Assembly: GCF_013778455.1 (NCBI RefSeq)
Contig: NZ_JACEHE010000040.1
Location: forward strand, 1-55,419
Reading direction: 5' to 3'
DNA length: 55,419 nucleotides
From: Streptomyces himalayensis subsp. himalayensis
Lineage (GTDB): Bacteria; Actinomycetota; Actinomycetes; Streptomycetales; Streptomycetaceae
Part shown: positions 14,703 through 23,333 of the stretch, piece by piece
Position numbering within the stretch: position 1 is the stretch's first letter
Layout of the letters: each line of letters opens with the position of its first letter
Made by a program: the position numbers and the translations under genes
The notes under the pieces: model-generated
Told to the model about the DNA's origin: nothing
Seen by the model: only the letters and a program-made list of their open reading frames with translations
The model's database searches: none

Positions 14703-15824
14703 TCACGCTCGTTTAAACGCAAGGGCGTTCACCGCCGCACGGATCGGGCCGTGCTGCCCGATGAAGTCCGTGCTGTCCGCCCATTGGTCCACGCCGCCGG
14801 TCAGCGGCAGGGACCGCAGGTCCGGGTCGGTGACGGTGTCCGCCAGCGCCCCGGCGAATCGTTCGGCGTGCAGGACGAGGAAGGGCCGTGAGTGGTAGCG
14901 CCGGCGCCCGGGGTCCACGGGACGTGCCAGCCCGGTCTCGTTCTGCAGCGCGGCGACCGTCTCGTAGGCGTCGCACAGATGGCGCTCCCGCTCCGGGTGC
15001 TCCGTCGCGGCCAGGGCGCCCCGCAGCGACGGGGTGAGCCGTTCCGCTACGGCGAGCCCGGCGAACGCGCTGCCCAGCCATTTGCTGTACGGCGCGTACG
15101 TGCGCTCCAGCAGCAGGCACAGCCGCATCAGGTCCCGAACGAGCCGGGCGGCGACCACCGCCGAGCCGAGCTCGTCCCCGGCCTCGGCAGAGCGGCCGAC
15201 GAACGCCTCCTCCTGCGAGAGCCTCTGCCACTGGCAGGCCAGCAGATAGCGCCATACCTGGTCCGGGTACCACTCCAGCCGCCGCCGCGCGGCCGTGAGC
15301 GTGCCAGGCCCGTCGTGGTACACCGCGCCGGAGGTGACCTCGGCGAGCTTCTGCTGCGGCATCACCAGCCAGTCACGGACGGTCGGTTCGCCGGCCAGCG
15401 GATCGAGACCGATCTGCGCGGTCAGCCAGCCGCCGGTGTCGTCGACCGAGACCCGGTGGTCCACCGGACCGTCCGTCGGTTCCATATGTCCCGAGACCGG
15501 GTCCAGCGGATCGTCGTCCCGGCGGCGGAAGTGCGTGGGCCAGCCGCGTACGTGCGTGGGCAGCCGCTCCGCGAGGAGCCGGTGGACGGCGGCGGCGCCT
15601 GCCGCCGCGTCCTCGGGCGCCAGGAACAGTTGCAGCCGCGGCCCCCACTCGTGGTCGGCCGACCGTGCCGTGTCGAAGCCGAGCACCTCCGAGCCCGTAC
15701 CGACCCGGGCGGCGGCGTACCGCAGGCCCGGAAACGCCTCGGCCAGGAGGGGCCGCACCGCCTCCTCGTACAGGATCCGCGAGAGCTCGAGGCCAGGTAA
15801 GAACGTGGCGTCGGATGTCGTCAT
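14703..15824 (-). CDS. DUF4037 (nucleotidyltransferase-like) protein
   Basis: A 373-residue cytosolic protein of the DUF4037 family. The N-terminal region carries a polymerase-beta-like pattern: a GTGSEVLGFDTARSADHEWG stretch with acidic residues on a strand, then helices around the HXXP-rich middle. The role is unknown; family members resemble antibiotic or kanamycin nucleotidyltransferase folds. The ATG at 15822-15824 is chosen because the conserved sequence begins soon after; the frame is open 12 codons further. The gene is convergent with the hypothetical gene at its left. Confidence 0.75.
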   Translation of the reverse strand: MTTSDATFLPGLELSRILYEEAVRPLLAEAFPGLRYAAARVGTGSEVLGFDTARSADHEWGPRLQLFLAPEDAAAGAAAVHRLLAERLPTHVRGWPTHFRRRDDDPLDPVSGHMEPTDGPVDHRVSVDDTGGWLTAQIGLDPLAGEPTVRDWLVMPQQKLAEVTSGAVYHDGPGTLTAARRRLEWYPDQVWRYLLACQWQRLSQEEAFVGRSAEAGDELGSAVVAARLVRDLMRLCLLLERTYAPYSKWLGSAFAGLAVAERLTPSLRGALAATEHPERERHLCDAYETVAALQNETGLARPVDPGRRRYHSRPFLVLHAERFAGALADTVTDPDLRSLPLTGGVDQWADSTDFIGQHGPIRAAVNALAFKRA

Positions 15825-16027
15825 GCGGCCACTGTGCTGGGGCCGGGCCGGCGAGGCCACCGAATATCGGCGGCCGCCACGGGACGCCTCCGGCGAGGCG
15901 GCCGGAAGGCCGGCCGCCGGACCGCCGTCACCTCTGGCCCCGTCGCGCGGTCCGGCGCACGCTGGGAGTACGAGGCCGCAGAGCCGGGGCCACGCCCGGG
16001 GCCCCGCCCCGTACAGAGGTGATCACG

Positions 16028-16294
16028 ATGGAATCCAAGCAGTGGAACGTGAAGGTCTACATCTCCGAGGAGGGCGACAAGACCCGCGCCCGTGCCGTGC
16101 TCGACACACCCGAGACCCACGAGGTCACGGGTACCGGGGTGGCGAGGCGGAACCCGATCGACCGGCCGGTGGCGGAGATCGGCGACGAGCTGGCCGCCAG
16201 CCGCGCCCTGGAGGATCTGGCCGTCCGGCTGCACGATGTGGCGTCCGACGACATCGTGCAGTTCACGGGGCCTGCGGAGGCGACGGGGCGGTGA
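16028..16294 (+). CDS. DUF1876 domain protein (dsRBD-like fold)
   Basis: An 88-residue small protein that matches DUF1876: it opens with KQWNVKVYISE, has a central VTGTGVARRNP turn and ends with a helix around ELAASRALEDLAVRL. The fold resembles a double-stranded-RNA-binding domain, but no function is established. ATG 16028 has AGAGGTG a few bases upstream. It stands alone between a divergent gene and a terminator hairpin. Confidence 0.85.
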   Translation: MESKQWNVKVYISEEGDKTRARAVLDTPETHEVTGTGVARRNPIDRPVAEIGDELAASRALEDLAVRLHDVASDDIVQFTGPAEATGR

Positions 16295-16305
16295 CCTTCA
16301 CAGCG

Positions 16306-16336
16306 GGATGAGCGCGCCGCCGGTGCGCGCTCATCC
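16306..16336 (+). terminator. Hairpin terminator after the DUF1876 gene
   Basis: A 12-bp perfect stem (GGATGAGCGCGC with GCGCGCTCATCC) has a 7-nt loop and begins 12 bp after the stop codon. It has no T-run. Confidence 0.7.
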
Positions 16337-16375
16337 ATGTAAGCCCAGGCCAATAACTGGAAGGTGAACGTCACA

Positions 16376-17101
16376 GTGAAGACACCCCCGATCGTTTCGC
16401 AGAAGGAGTGGGAGGCCGCGCACCAGCAGCTGCTCGTGGAAGAGAAGCAGCTGACGCGCGCCCGTGACGCACTGGCCGCCAAGCGTCGGCGGATGCCGTG
16501 GCTGGCAGTGGAGAAGGAGTATGAGTTCGACGGACCCGAGGGTAGGGCGAGTCTGCTCGACCTGTTCGAGGGTCGCCGTCAGCTGATCGTCTACCGCGCC
16601 TTCTTCGAGCCCGGCGTCTACGGCTGGCCCGACCACGCCTGCCGCGGCTGCTCCATGCTGGCTGACCAGGTCGGCCACCTCGCCCACTTGAACGTCCGCG
16701 ACACCACTCTCGCCTTCGTCTCGCGCGCGCCACAGCCGGAGATCGAGCGCCTGAAGGCGCGGATGGGCTGGACGATGCCCTGGTACACGATCACCGACGA
16801 TTTCGACACCGATTTCGGTGTGGACGAGTGGCACGGCACGAACGCGTTCATCCGCGATGGCGACAGAGTGTTCCGCACTTACTTCATCAACGCCCGCGGT
16901 GACGAGGCAATGGGGAGCCTCTGGAGCTACCTCGACATCACGGCGCTCGGACGGCAGGAGACGTGGGAGGATTCACCCGAGGGCTATCCCCAGACCCCGC
17001 CGTACGAATGGTGGAACTGGCATGACGCATACGGCGAAGCCGAGCCCGCGCAGGAGTGGCTGGCCCAGACCCGCCGAGGCACCGAAGGCCAGCCGGACTA
17101 G
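16376..17101 (+). CDS. DUF899 thioredoxin-like protein
   Basis: A 241-residue DUF899 protein with a thioredoxin-like fold. A CRGC active-site-like motif lies after DHA near residue 96 of the frame, and a family pattern WHGTNAFIRDGDRVFRTYF occurs later. The C-terminus is rich in Trp and acidic residues. It is probably a cytosolic redox protein of unknown substrate. GTG 16376 has GGAAGG 11 bases upstream and the conserved region follows directly; an in-frame GTG at 16364 has no space for a ribosome site. It converges with the 8-oxoguanine deaminase gene. Confidence 0.82.
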   Translation: MKTPPIVSQKEWEAAHQQLLVEEKQLTRARDALAAKRRRMPWLAVEKEYEFDGPEGRASLLDLFEGRRQLIVYRAFFEPGVYGWPDHACRGCSMLADQVGHLAHLNVRDTTLAFVSRAPQPEIERLKARMGWTMPWYTITDDFDTDFGVDEWHGTNAFIRDGDRVFRTYFINARGDEAMGSLWSYLDITALGRQETWEDSPEGYPQTPPYEWWNWHDAYGEAEPAQEWLAQTRRGTEGQPD

Positions 17102-17139
17102 CTACCCCCCTGGCCGATAGGCACAGCGTGGGGGCCCGA

Positions 17140-18537
17140 TCACCCCTCCTCGGCGATCCTCGCGAGGCGCTGTGCCTCGTGCCGCGTGGAGCGGGCGACG
17201 GCGTCCTCGTCGACGTGCAGCAGCCCGCCGTTCTCGGCGACCGGGCGGCCGCCCACCAGGGAGAGCGTGACCGGGGCCGCGGCGCCGAAGACGAGGGCGG
17301 TCACAGGGTCGGCGATGGAAGCGTGGGCGAGCGTGTCGAGCTTCCAGAGCACCAGGTCGGCGAGTTTGCCCGGCTCCAGGGAGCCGATCTCGGCGGCCCT
17401 GCCCAGGACCTGGGCGCCTCCGTATGTCCCGAGGCGCAGGGCCTGGCGCGCGTTCAGGGCGGCTTCCCGGTGCGGGCCGAGGCGGTTGATCAGCAGCGCG
17501 TTGCGCAACTCGGTGTGGAGTTCGCCGGACTCGTTGGACGCGGTGCCGTCCACCCCCAGACCGACCGGGACGCCGGCCGCGAGCATGTCGGGGACGCGCG
17601 CGATGCCGGCGGCCAGGCGGGCGTTGGACGACGGGCAGTGGGCGACCCCCGTCCGCGTACGGGCGAACGCGGCGATGTCCGAGTCGTTCATGTGGACGCA
17701 GTGCGCCATCCACACGTCCTCGCCGAGCCAGCCGGTCGACTCGAAGTAGTCGGTGGGGCCCATGCCGAACAGCTCGTGGCAGAACTTCTCCTCCTCCACC
17801 GTCTCACTGCCGTGCGTGTGCAGGCGTACGCCCTTGCGGCGGGCCAAATCGGCGCCCTGCTTGAGGAGTTCGGTGGTGACGGAGAAGGGCGAGCACGGGG
17901 CGACAGCGATCTGCGTCATCGCGCCGAACGACGCGTCGTGGTACCGGTCGACCGTCTCCTCGGTCGCGCCCAGCGCGCCCTCGAGGGTCTCGACGGCGAA
18001 GTCGGGCGGCAGTCCGCCGTCCGACTCCCCGCGGTCCATGGAGCCGCGCGCCAGCGTGAAGCGGACGCCCGTCTCGGAGGCGGCCCGGATGATCGCGCCC
18101 GAGAGGTCGCCGGAGCCGCGTGGAAAGACGTAGTGGTGGTCCATGGCGGTCGTGACGCCGCCGCGCGCCATCATGGCCAGGGACCCCTGCGCGGCGGCGT
18201 ACACCATCTGTTCGTCGATGCGCGCCCAGGTCGGGTAGAGCGCCACGAGCCAGTTGAAGAGGTTGTGGTCCGTGGCCAGGCCCCGGGTGATCCACTGGTA
18301 GAAGTGGTGGTGGGTGTTGACCAGGCCAGGAGTGACCAGATGGCCGGTGCCGTCGATGCGGCGGACCACGTCCTGAAGGTTCTCCGGAGCCTTGCCCGGA
18401 CCCACCGACTCGATCGTGCTCCCGGCGACGACCACATGGCCCGAGGGGTACTCGGTGTCGTCCGCGTCGACGGTCGCGACGGCGCAGTTCTCGATGACGA
18501 TGCGCTCGACACCTTGGGCGTACTGCGAAGCTGCCAC
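17140..18537 (-). CDS. 8-oxoguanine deaminase (amidohydrolase)
   Basis: A 465-residue amidohydrolase-superfamily deaminase. The metal ligands appear as NTHHH, the LHTHGSE histidine, the AHCVH histidine and the GLGVDGTASNE aspartate. Sequence features (LVTPGLVNTHHHFYQWITRGLA opening) fit 8-oxoguanine deaminase more than classical guanine deaminase. It converts 8-oxoguanine to uric acid. It is the last gene of the minus-strand purine operon, 19 bp after uricase, so its product feeds directly into the pathway. The GTG start has AGGAG eight bases upstream. Confidence 0.9.
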   Translation of the reverse strand: MAASQYAQGVERIVIENCAVATVDADDTEYPSGHVVVAGSTIESVGPGKAPENLQDVVRRIDGTGHLVTPGLVNTHHHFYQWITRGLATDHNLFNWLVALYPTWARIDEQMVYAAAQGSLAMMARGGVTTAMDHHYVFPRGSGDLSGAIIRAASETGVRFTLARGSMDRGESDGGLPPDFAVETLEGALGATEETVDRYHDASFGAMTQIAVAPCSPFSVTTELLKQGADLARRKGVRLHTHGSETVEEEKFCHELFGMGPTDYFESTGWLGEDVWMAHCVHMNDSDIAAFARTRTGVAHCPSSNARLAAGIARVPDMLAAGVPVGLGVDGTASNESGELHTELRNALLINRLGPHREAALNARQALRLGTYGGAQVLGRAAEIGSLEPGKLADLVLWKLDTLAHASIADPVTALVFGAAAPVTLSLVGGRPVAENGGLLHVDEDAVARSTRHEAQRLARIAEEG

Positions 18538-18556
18538 GGCAGGAACTCCTGGATGC

Positions 18557-19501
18557 CTAGAGGTTGGTGAGGTCCACCGGGATGTGCGCCTCGCACCCGT
18601 CCCGCAGGATGGTCGCCTCGATGAGGCCGTACGGCCGGTCGGCGGCGAAGTACACCTCGTTGTCGTTCTTCAGGCCGAACGGCTCCAGGTCGACGAGGAA
18701 GTGGTGCTTGTTCGGGAGGGAGAAGCGGACCTCGTCGATCTCGCCGCGGTTGTCGATGATCCGCGCGCCCATCTGGTAGAGGGTCTGCTGCAGCGACAGC
18801 GAGTACGTCTCCGCGAAGGCCTCCAGCATGTGCCGCTTGACCTGCTCGTACGACGTCTCCCAGTCGGGCATGTCCTGTTCGTCGCCGGTCCAGTTGAACC
18901 GCCAGCGGCCGGAGACCTGGGTGGCGAGGATCCGGTCGTATGCCTCCGGGAGCGTCGTGTACTTGTCCTTGACGTAGCCCCAGAACTCGGAGTTGGTCGT
19001 GTTCATCACGACGAGGTCCTTGAGGCCGGAGACGACCTCCCACCGCTCGCCGTCGAAGGTGATCTGGGTGAGGCGGGTCTCCTGGCCCTTGCGTACGAAG
19101 GAGTGCCTTGGCTGGTCATCGCCTGTGGAGTCGCCGGCGGTCTCGATGCGCTCCCAGCCGTACTCCTCGATACGGATACGCGCCCGGTGGATCGGCTCCT
19201 GCGAGGTCACGAAGTGCCGGGCGAGGTGGATGCCGAACTGCTCGGCGGACTCGATGCCGTACTCCTTGGCGAACGCGTACACCGTGTTCTTGGTGGTGTC
19301 GGTCGGCAGGACGTTCGCGTTCGAGCCCGAGTAGTGGACCTCCTCCATGTCGCCGGAGAGCGACACGGACACGTTGAGGTCCTTGATGTGGTGGGTGGCA
19401 CCGTCCCGCACGACCCTGACGACGCGGTTCTCGGCCTTGCCGTACTGGTTCTGGCCGAGCAGCACAGGGCGGGAGGGACCGGAATGGGCATGGGCTGTCA
19501 T
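18557..19501 (-). CDS. pucL: Factor-independent urate hydroxylase (uricase)
   Basis: A 314-residue cofactor-free urate oxidase that converts urate to 5-hydroxyisourate. The proposed catalytic relay is visible: lysine in NQYGKAENRV, threonine in PTDTTKNTVYAFAK and histidine in NKHHFLVDLEPFG. The tandem T-fold halves have the expected length. It lies between HIU hydrolase (7 bp upstream) and the deaminase (19 bp downstream). Confidence 0.96.
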   Translation of the reverse strand: MTAHAHSGPSRPVLLGQNQYGKAENRVVRVVRDGATHHIKDLNVSVSLSGDMEEVHYSGSNANVLPTDTTKNTVYAFAKEYGIESAEQFGIHLARHFVTSQEPIHRARIRIEEYGWERIETAGDSTGDDQPRHSFVRKGQETRLTQITFDGERWEVVSGLKDLVVMNTTNSEFWGYVKDKYTTLPEAYDRILATQVSGRWRFNWTGDEQDMPDWETSYEQVKRHMLEAFAETYSLSLQQTLYQMGARIIDNRGEIDEVRFSLPNKHHFLVDLEPFGLKNDNEVYFAADRPYGLIEATILRDGCEAHIPVDLTNL

Positions 19502-19508
19502 GTGTCTG

Positions 19509-19907
19509 CTAGCTCCCTCGGTATACGGAGTAGCCGTACGGGTTGAGCAGCAGCGGTACGTGGTAGTGCTCGCCCGGCTGCACGGCGAAGGTGACCGTGA
19601 CCTCCGGGAAGAACACGCCGGCGGTGCCGCTGTCCCGATTCGCGGGGGCGTCCTGCTGCGCCTCGGCTTGCTTCTTCTCCAAGTACGGTTCGACGGCGAA
19701 GTCGAGCCGTACGTGGGTCGTGCCTTCCGGCAGGGCCGGGAGGTCCTTGCACCGCCCGTCCGCGTCGGTGGCGGAGCCGCCGAGCGCCCGCCAGTCCACG
19801 GACCGGCCGCCGCGGGCGGCGAGGTGGACGGCCACGCCCGCTGCGGGGCGGCCGATGCTGGTGTCCAGGATGTGCGTGGACACCGAGGCGGCGGTGGCGG
19901 TGCTCAT
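19509..19907 (-). CDS. uraH: 5-hydroxyisourate hydrolase
   Basis: A 132-residue transthyretin-like HIU hydrolase that opens the hydroxyisourate ring to OHCU. It shows the diagnostic N-terminal HILD motif, the internal Arg region and the C-terminal YRGS tetrapeptide. There is a small insertion in the middle (KKQAEAQQDAPANRD) compared with the usual 110-115 residues. The ATG overlaps the stop of uraD by 4 bp (ATGA). Confidence 0.95.
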   Translation of the reverse strand: MSTATAASVSTHILDTSIGRPAAGVAVHLAARGGRSVDWRALGGSATDADGRCKDLPALPEGTTHVRLDFAVEPYLEKKQAEAQQDAPANRDSGTAGVFFPEVTVTFAVQPGEHYHVPLLLNPYGYSVYRGS

Positions 19908-20434
19908 GCGGTTCCCTCTTCGAGGAGTCGGGTCAGCCGGATGCGGTTGATCTTGCCCAGTTCGGTGCGGACGATGTCGCGCTCCTGCTCGGGTGAGTTG
20001 CCGATCCGGGTCTTCACCGCGTCCCGCATCTGCTCGCCGGTCAGTCCGGTGGCGCAGATCAGGAAGACGTGCCCGAACCGGTCCTGGTACGCCAGGTTCA
20101 GTTCGAGCATCTCCGCCTTGAGCTCGTCGGAGGCCCCGGCCATGCCCCGCTGTTCGCGCGAGGAGGTCGGGTCTCCCGGCTTCGGGCGTCCGATGGGCGG
20201 GTGGCCCGCCATCGCCTGCTCCAGGTCCGGGACCGTGAGCCCGGCCATGGCGGCGTCGCTCGCTGCCAGGAGATCGTCCGCGCTGGCGAAGGGTCGCTGG
20301 GCGAGCAGCGCCCTGCCCCAGGCCGAGGAGGCGCACACCTCATGGAGGACGGCGGCGGCCTCGGCCTCCGGCACGGCGTTGAACCGGGCCAGGCCGGGTG
20401 TCGCCGGACTCGGGGTCGTCGCGCTCGACGTCAC
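19904..20434 (-). CDS. uraD: OHCU decarboxylase
   Basis: A 176-residue 2-oxo-4-hydroxy-4-carboxy-5-ureidoimidazoline decarboxylase, giving S-allantoin. The GHPPIG motif with the catalytic histidine and the later REQRG and NLAYQDRFGHVFLICATG segments identify it. It is the first gene of the operon uraD-uraH-pucL-deaminase. The GTG start at 20432-20434 is supported by the beginning of the conserved LARFNAVP region. A palindrome lies 66 bp upstream. Confidence 0.94.
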   Translation of the reverse strand: MTSSATTPSPATPGLARFNAVPEAEAAAVLHEVCASSAWGRALLAQRPFASADDLLAASDAAMAGLTVPDLEQAMAGHPPIGRPKPGDPTSSREQRGMAGASDELKAEMLELNLAYQDRFGHVFLICATGLTGEQMRDAVKTRIGNSPEQERDIVRTELGKINRIRLTRLLEEGTA

Positions 20435-20500
20435 GGGATGCCTCCGTGGCCTTGATACGGGCGTGCTGGGGATAACCCAATACCCCTCGACGACCTCACG

Positions 20501-20515
20501 TCAACACTTTGTTGA
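20501..20515. promoter_or_regulatory. Palindrome upstream of the uricase operon
   Basis: An inverted repeat TCAACA-CTT-TGTTGA in the 181-bp gap between uraD and the methyltransferase gene. Its place upstream of the purine operon suggests an operator. It differs from the TTCCG-type sites of the glyoxylate genes, so a different regulator is implied. Confidence 0.5.
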
Positions 20516-20615
20516 AATCTCCTGGCCGGGGTGCCGCTCCCGGTCGGCGGACAGGACCGAACCGCGCGCGATGGCGTCGGGGTCGGTTCACCGGCTGAAT
20601 TTCGGCACAGACCCG

Positions 20616-21176
20616 TCATCCGGTGACGCGATCGATGCGTGCGGCTCGTGCCGATGCGGATGCCGATGCCGATGCCGATGCCAGGGCAGCGTCCTCGCAG
20701 TGGATCCGTACGGTCAAGAGCGCGGTGTTGCACACGGTGAAGGCGACAGCGGTCATCCAGGCGCTGTGCACCAAGGGCAGAGCGACGCCCTCGACCGCCA
20801 CGGCAGCGTAGTTGGGATGGCGCAGCCACCGATACGGGCCGTTGGTGACCAGAGCCATTCCGGGGATCACGATCACTCGCGTGTTCCACCGCCGACCCAG
20901 TGTGGCGATGCACCACCAGCGAAGGCCCTGAGCGGCGATGACGACGGCCAGCATCGGCCAGCCCACGAATGGTACGAAGGACCGCCCTGCCGCCCATACC
21001 TCTGCCAGACACCCGGCAAGCAGGCCGGTATGCAGGAGCACCATCGCCGGGTAGTGCCGCTGCCCGGCCTCGATGGCGCCGTGCGCCAGGCTCCAGCAGC
21101 GGTTGCGACGGGCCACCGCCAGTTCGGCCAGCCGCTCGACGGCGACGGCCCCGATGAGCAGCGTGTACCAGATCAC
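20616..21176 (-). CDS. srsB: Alkylresorcinol O-methyltransferase, ICMT-like (SrsB-like)
   Basis: A 186-residue integral membrane methyltransferase with about five hydrophobic helices. It has the isoprenylcysteine-methyltransferase signature (GPYRWLRHPNY) near the C-terminal third. Next to a type III PKS this is the SrsA/SrsB pair of Streptomyces, where SrsB methylates the alkylresorcinol hydroxyl. The C-terminus carries an (Ala-Ser)n run from a GATGCC hexanucleotide repeat (about 20654-20683) that is likely dispensable. The GTG start has GAGAGGGG nine bases upstream; it begins 15 bp after the PKS stop. Confidence 0.85.
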   Translation of the reverse strand: MIWYTLLIGAVAVERLAELAVARRNRCWSLAHGAIEAGQRHYPAMVLLHTGLLAGCLAEVWAAGRSFVPFVGWPMLAVVIAAQGLRWWCIATLGRRWNTRVIVIPGMALVTNGPYRWLRHPNYAAVAVEGVALPLVHSAWMTAVAFTVCNTALLTVRIHCEDAALASASASASASARAARIDRVTG

Positions 21177-21191
21177 CGCCGGCTACCCCTC

Positions 21192-22241
21192 TCACCAGAG
21201 AAGCAGGACCAGTTCGGCACAGAAGCCGGGTCCGAGGGCGAACAACAGGCCCCACGTCCCGGTCGGCGGCCTGCGCCGAGCCGTGTCCCACAGCACGTGC
21301 AGGACCGACGCGGAGGAGAGGTTGCCCACCTCGGCGAGCGAGCCCCAACTGCGGTCCAGAGCTCCGTCCGGCAAGTCGAGCGTATCGGCGATGGCGTCGA
21401 GGACCTTCGGCCCGCCGGGATGGCAGATCCAGGTCCCGATGTCGTTCCTGGTCAGGCCGTGGTCGACGAGGAAGCCGTCGATGTCGGCGGCAAGGTGCGC
21501 GCGGACGATACCGGGAATGCCGGGATCGAGCACGATGCGGAAGCCGCTGCTGGTGATGTCCCAGCCCATGGCCCGCTCGGTGCCCGGGTAGAAACGGCTG
21601 CGGGTCGCCACCACCATCGGGCCGTCCACCCGCCTGTCCCCCTCGCGGCCCTGCGCGACCAGCGCGGCGGCACCGTCCCCGAAGAGCGCGCTGCCCACCA
21701 GGTTGGCCGGGGACGTGTCCTCCCGTTGGAAGGTCAGCGAGCACAGTTCGACGGTGACCAGCACCGCGACGTGCGTGGGCCAGCCACGCAGATAGTCGTG
21801 GAGCCGGGCGACGCCTGCCGCTCCGGCGGCGCATCCGAGTCCGAAGACGGGCAGTCGCTTGACATCCGGCCGTAGAGCAAGCTGATCGATCAGACGGGCA
21901 TCGATCGAGGGAGCGGCCATACCCGTCGTCGAGGCGAACACCAGCAGGTCCACGGCCTCCGGCGGGATGCCGGCGGTGCGCAGGGCGCCCTGAACAGCTT
22001 CGGAGCCCATCTCCACCGCGTTGCTGATGAACACGTCGTTGGCCTTGCCGAAGTCGTCGAGAGAGGCGTACGCGTCGAGCGGCAGCACGGTATGGCGTGA
22101 GCGAACCTTCGCCGCCGTGTGCAGCCGGTGGAGAAAAGCCGGATCTACGCCGGGCAGGCTGGCGCGCGCCAGATCGGTGATCTCGTGCTGATCATGCCGA
22201 TAAGGTGCCGGGACCTTGTGGACCGAGGCGATACGGCTCAT
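21192..22241 (-). CDS. srsA: Type III polyketide synthase, alkylresorcinol synthase-like
   Basis: A 349-residue chalcone-synthase-fold ketosynthase. The catalytic triad is visible: C137 in GLGCAAGAAG, H274 in ICHPGGPK and N307 in GNLSSASV. It would extend fatty acyl starters with malonyl and methylmalonyl units and cyclise them to 5-alkylresorcinols. The SrsA assignment rests on the adjacent membrane methyltransferase. The ATG at 22239-22241 is chosen from family N-termini; the frame is open to 22280. The hydroxylase SrsC of the S. griseus cluster is absent here. Confidence 0.88.
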   Translation of the reverse strand: MSRIASVHKVPAPYRHDQHEITDLARASLPGVDPAFLHRLHTAAKVRSRHTVLPLDAYASLDDFGKANDVFISNAVEMGSEAVQGALRTAGIPPEAVDLLVFASTTGMAAPSIDARLIDQLALRPDVKRLPVFGLGCAAGAAGVARLHDYLRGWPTHVAVLVTVELCSLTFQREDTSPANLVGSALFGDGAAALVAQGREGDRRVDGPMVVATRSRFYPGTERAMGWDITSSGFRIVLDPGIPGIVRAHLAADIDGFLVDHGLTRNDIGTWICHPGGPKVLDAIADTLDLPDGALDRSWGSLAEVGNLSSASVLHVLWDTARRRPPTGTWGLLFALGPGFCAELVLLLW

Positions 22242-22352
22242 GGGCGTCCGGGTTCCCCCTTTAGCCCTCTCCAACCCCACAGCTACTCGATCGTCGCTCC
22301 GGTCACGGGAGAACCGTGTCGCGCCGTTGCCCGATAAGGGCGTCTCTGAAAG

Positions 22353-22763
22353 TCACTCTCGGTCGCCACGGGACTTGGCATTCCGCCGCTTGGCGCGCTG
22401 CTCCTCCTGGTAATTGATGTAGTTGTAGACCGTGAAGCGGCTCACCCCGAGCGCGCTCGCCACCGTCTCGACGCCGTGCCGCACCGAGAACGCTCCCCGG
22501 GCCTCCAGCCCCTTCACGACCTGCTGCTTCTCCTTGCGGTCGAGCTCGGCGAGCGGCTTGCCGTGCTTGCGCTCCAGCGCGGCCAGGATGTGGTCCAGCG
22601 AGTCGGCGAGCTGCGGCAGCCGTACGGCGATCACGTCCCGGCCCTCCCACGCGAGGACGACGTCGTCATCCCCCGCCTGGTCCGGCGGCAGGATCTCGCC
22701 GCCCATCGCGTCCACGAGCGGCTTGACGGCCGTGATGAACGGGTGGTCTTCGATGCCGGTCAC
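22353..22763 (-). CDS. HTH (YheO-type) DNA-binding protein
   Basis: A 136-residue protein. Its C-terminal half has a DauR/YheO-type helix-turn-helix (ARGAFSVRHGVETVASALGVSRFTVYNYIN). The N-terminal half resembles a short sensor region without the full PAS domain. The GTG start at 22761-22763 overlaps the stop of the small upstream gene as GTGA, so the two are coupled. It lies between the PKS and the small protein, within 2.5 kb of the uricase operon promoter, and could regulate either; that is inference. Confidence 0.8.
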   Translation of the reverse strand: MTGIEDHPFITAVKPLVDAMGGEILPPDQAGDDDVVLAWEGRDVIAVRLPQLADSLDHILAALERKHGKPLAELDRKEKQQVVKGLEARGAFSVRHGVETVASALGVSRFTVYNYINYQEEQRAKRRNAKSRGDRE

Positions 22764-23011
22764 CGATCGCCCTCCCCGATCACGTTGATCTGCAGGGAGA
22801 TCCGGGTGGCGCCCGCCTCCAGGGTCTTGCGCAGCAGGGCGTCGACCGCGGTCAGGATGACATCCGCGCCGCCCTCCGCGGTATTGCCGAACGGTCCGAC
22901 GTCCACGGCGTCCAGGTCGGCAGCCTCGACGACCTCGCGCGCCACCAGTGCGTGCTGCGGCGTTTCGTCGAGATCGAAGGGCTCGGTCGTGAACTCCACT
23001 TTCAATCGCAC
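22760..23011 (-). CDS. Small conserved protein, thiamine-binding (MTH1187/YkoF)-like candidate
   Basis: An 83-residue protein with a ferredoxin-like alpha/beta pattern: strand VRLKVEFTTEP, helix LVAREVVEA, strands around VGPFGNTAEG, and a final strand RISLQINVIG. This resembles the MTH1187/YkoF thiamine-binding family, but the match is judged by eye only. GTG 23011 is used. It is coupled to the downstream HTH gene by a GTGA overlap, suggesting that it acts as a ligand-sensing partner. Confidence 0.65.
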   Translation of the reverse strand: MRLKVEFTTEPFDLDETPQHALVAREVVEAADLDAVDVGPFGNTAEGGADVILTAVDALLRKTLEAGATRISLQINVIGEGDR

Positions 23012-23214
23012 TGTGCCCCCATGGCATCCGCTGTGACCTGCGCGTTCTCCGGGCCCTCCGGCCGGGAGGGCACATCCAGGGCACATCCTCCGGTCGGGGC
23101 GGCCGACACACCCTGCCGGCGTGATCCCGCGCTCGGTGCGCCCCGGCCGCTCCCGAGACCGACCTTAACGGACTCCTCCGACGTCGGACTCTCCCGAGGC
23201 GATCAGCCGCCGAA

Positions 23215-23246
23215 GGGCGGTACGCGACCCACAACGCGTACCGCCC
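23215..23246. terminator. Hairpin terminator in the 23012-23333 gap
   Basis: A 12-bp perfect stem (GGGCGGTACGCG with CGCGTACCGCCC) with an 8-nt loop, downstream of the minus-strand lipase gene (stop at 23334). The remaining 23012-23333 sequence holds the promoter of the small protein/HTH unit and no other gene that I can see. Confidence 0.7.
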
Positions 23247-23333
23247 GGCTCGAGCGGATCAAGTGGTGCGGCTGATCAGCGGTGGTGCGCGCAGACGGCA
23301 TTCAGCGGTGCTGCACAGGCCGCCGCCGGGGCG

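Noticed and set aside
19347..21875. An 842-residue plus-strand open frame
   Set aside because: It lies opposite the uricase, decarboxylase, methyltransferase and PKS genes, which have clear family motifs. Long antisense frames are expected at this GC content.
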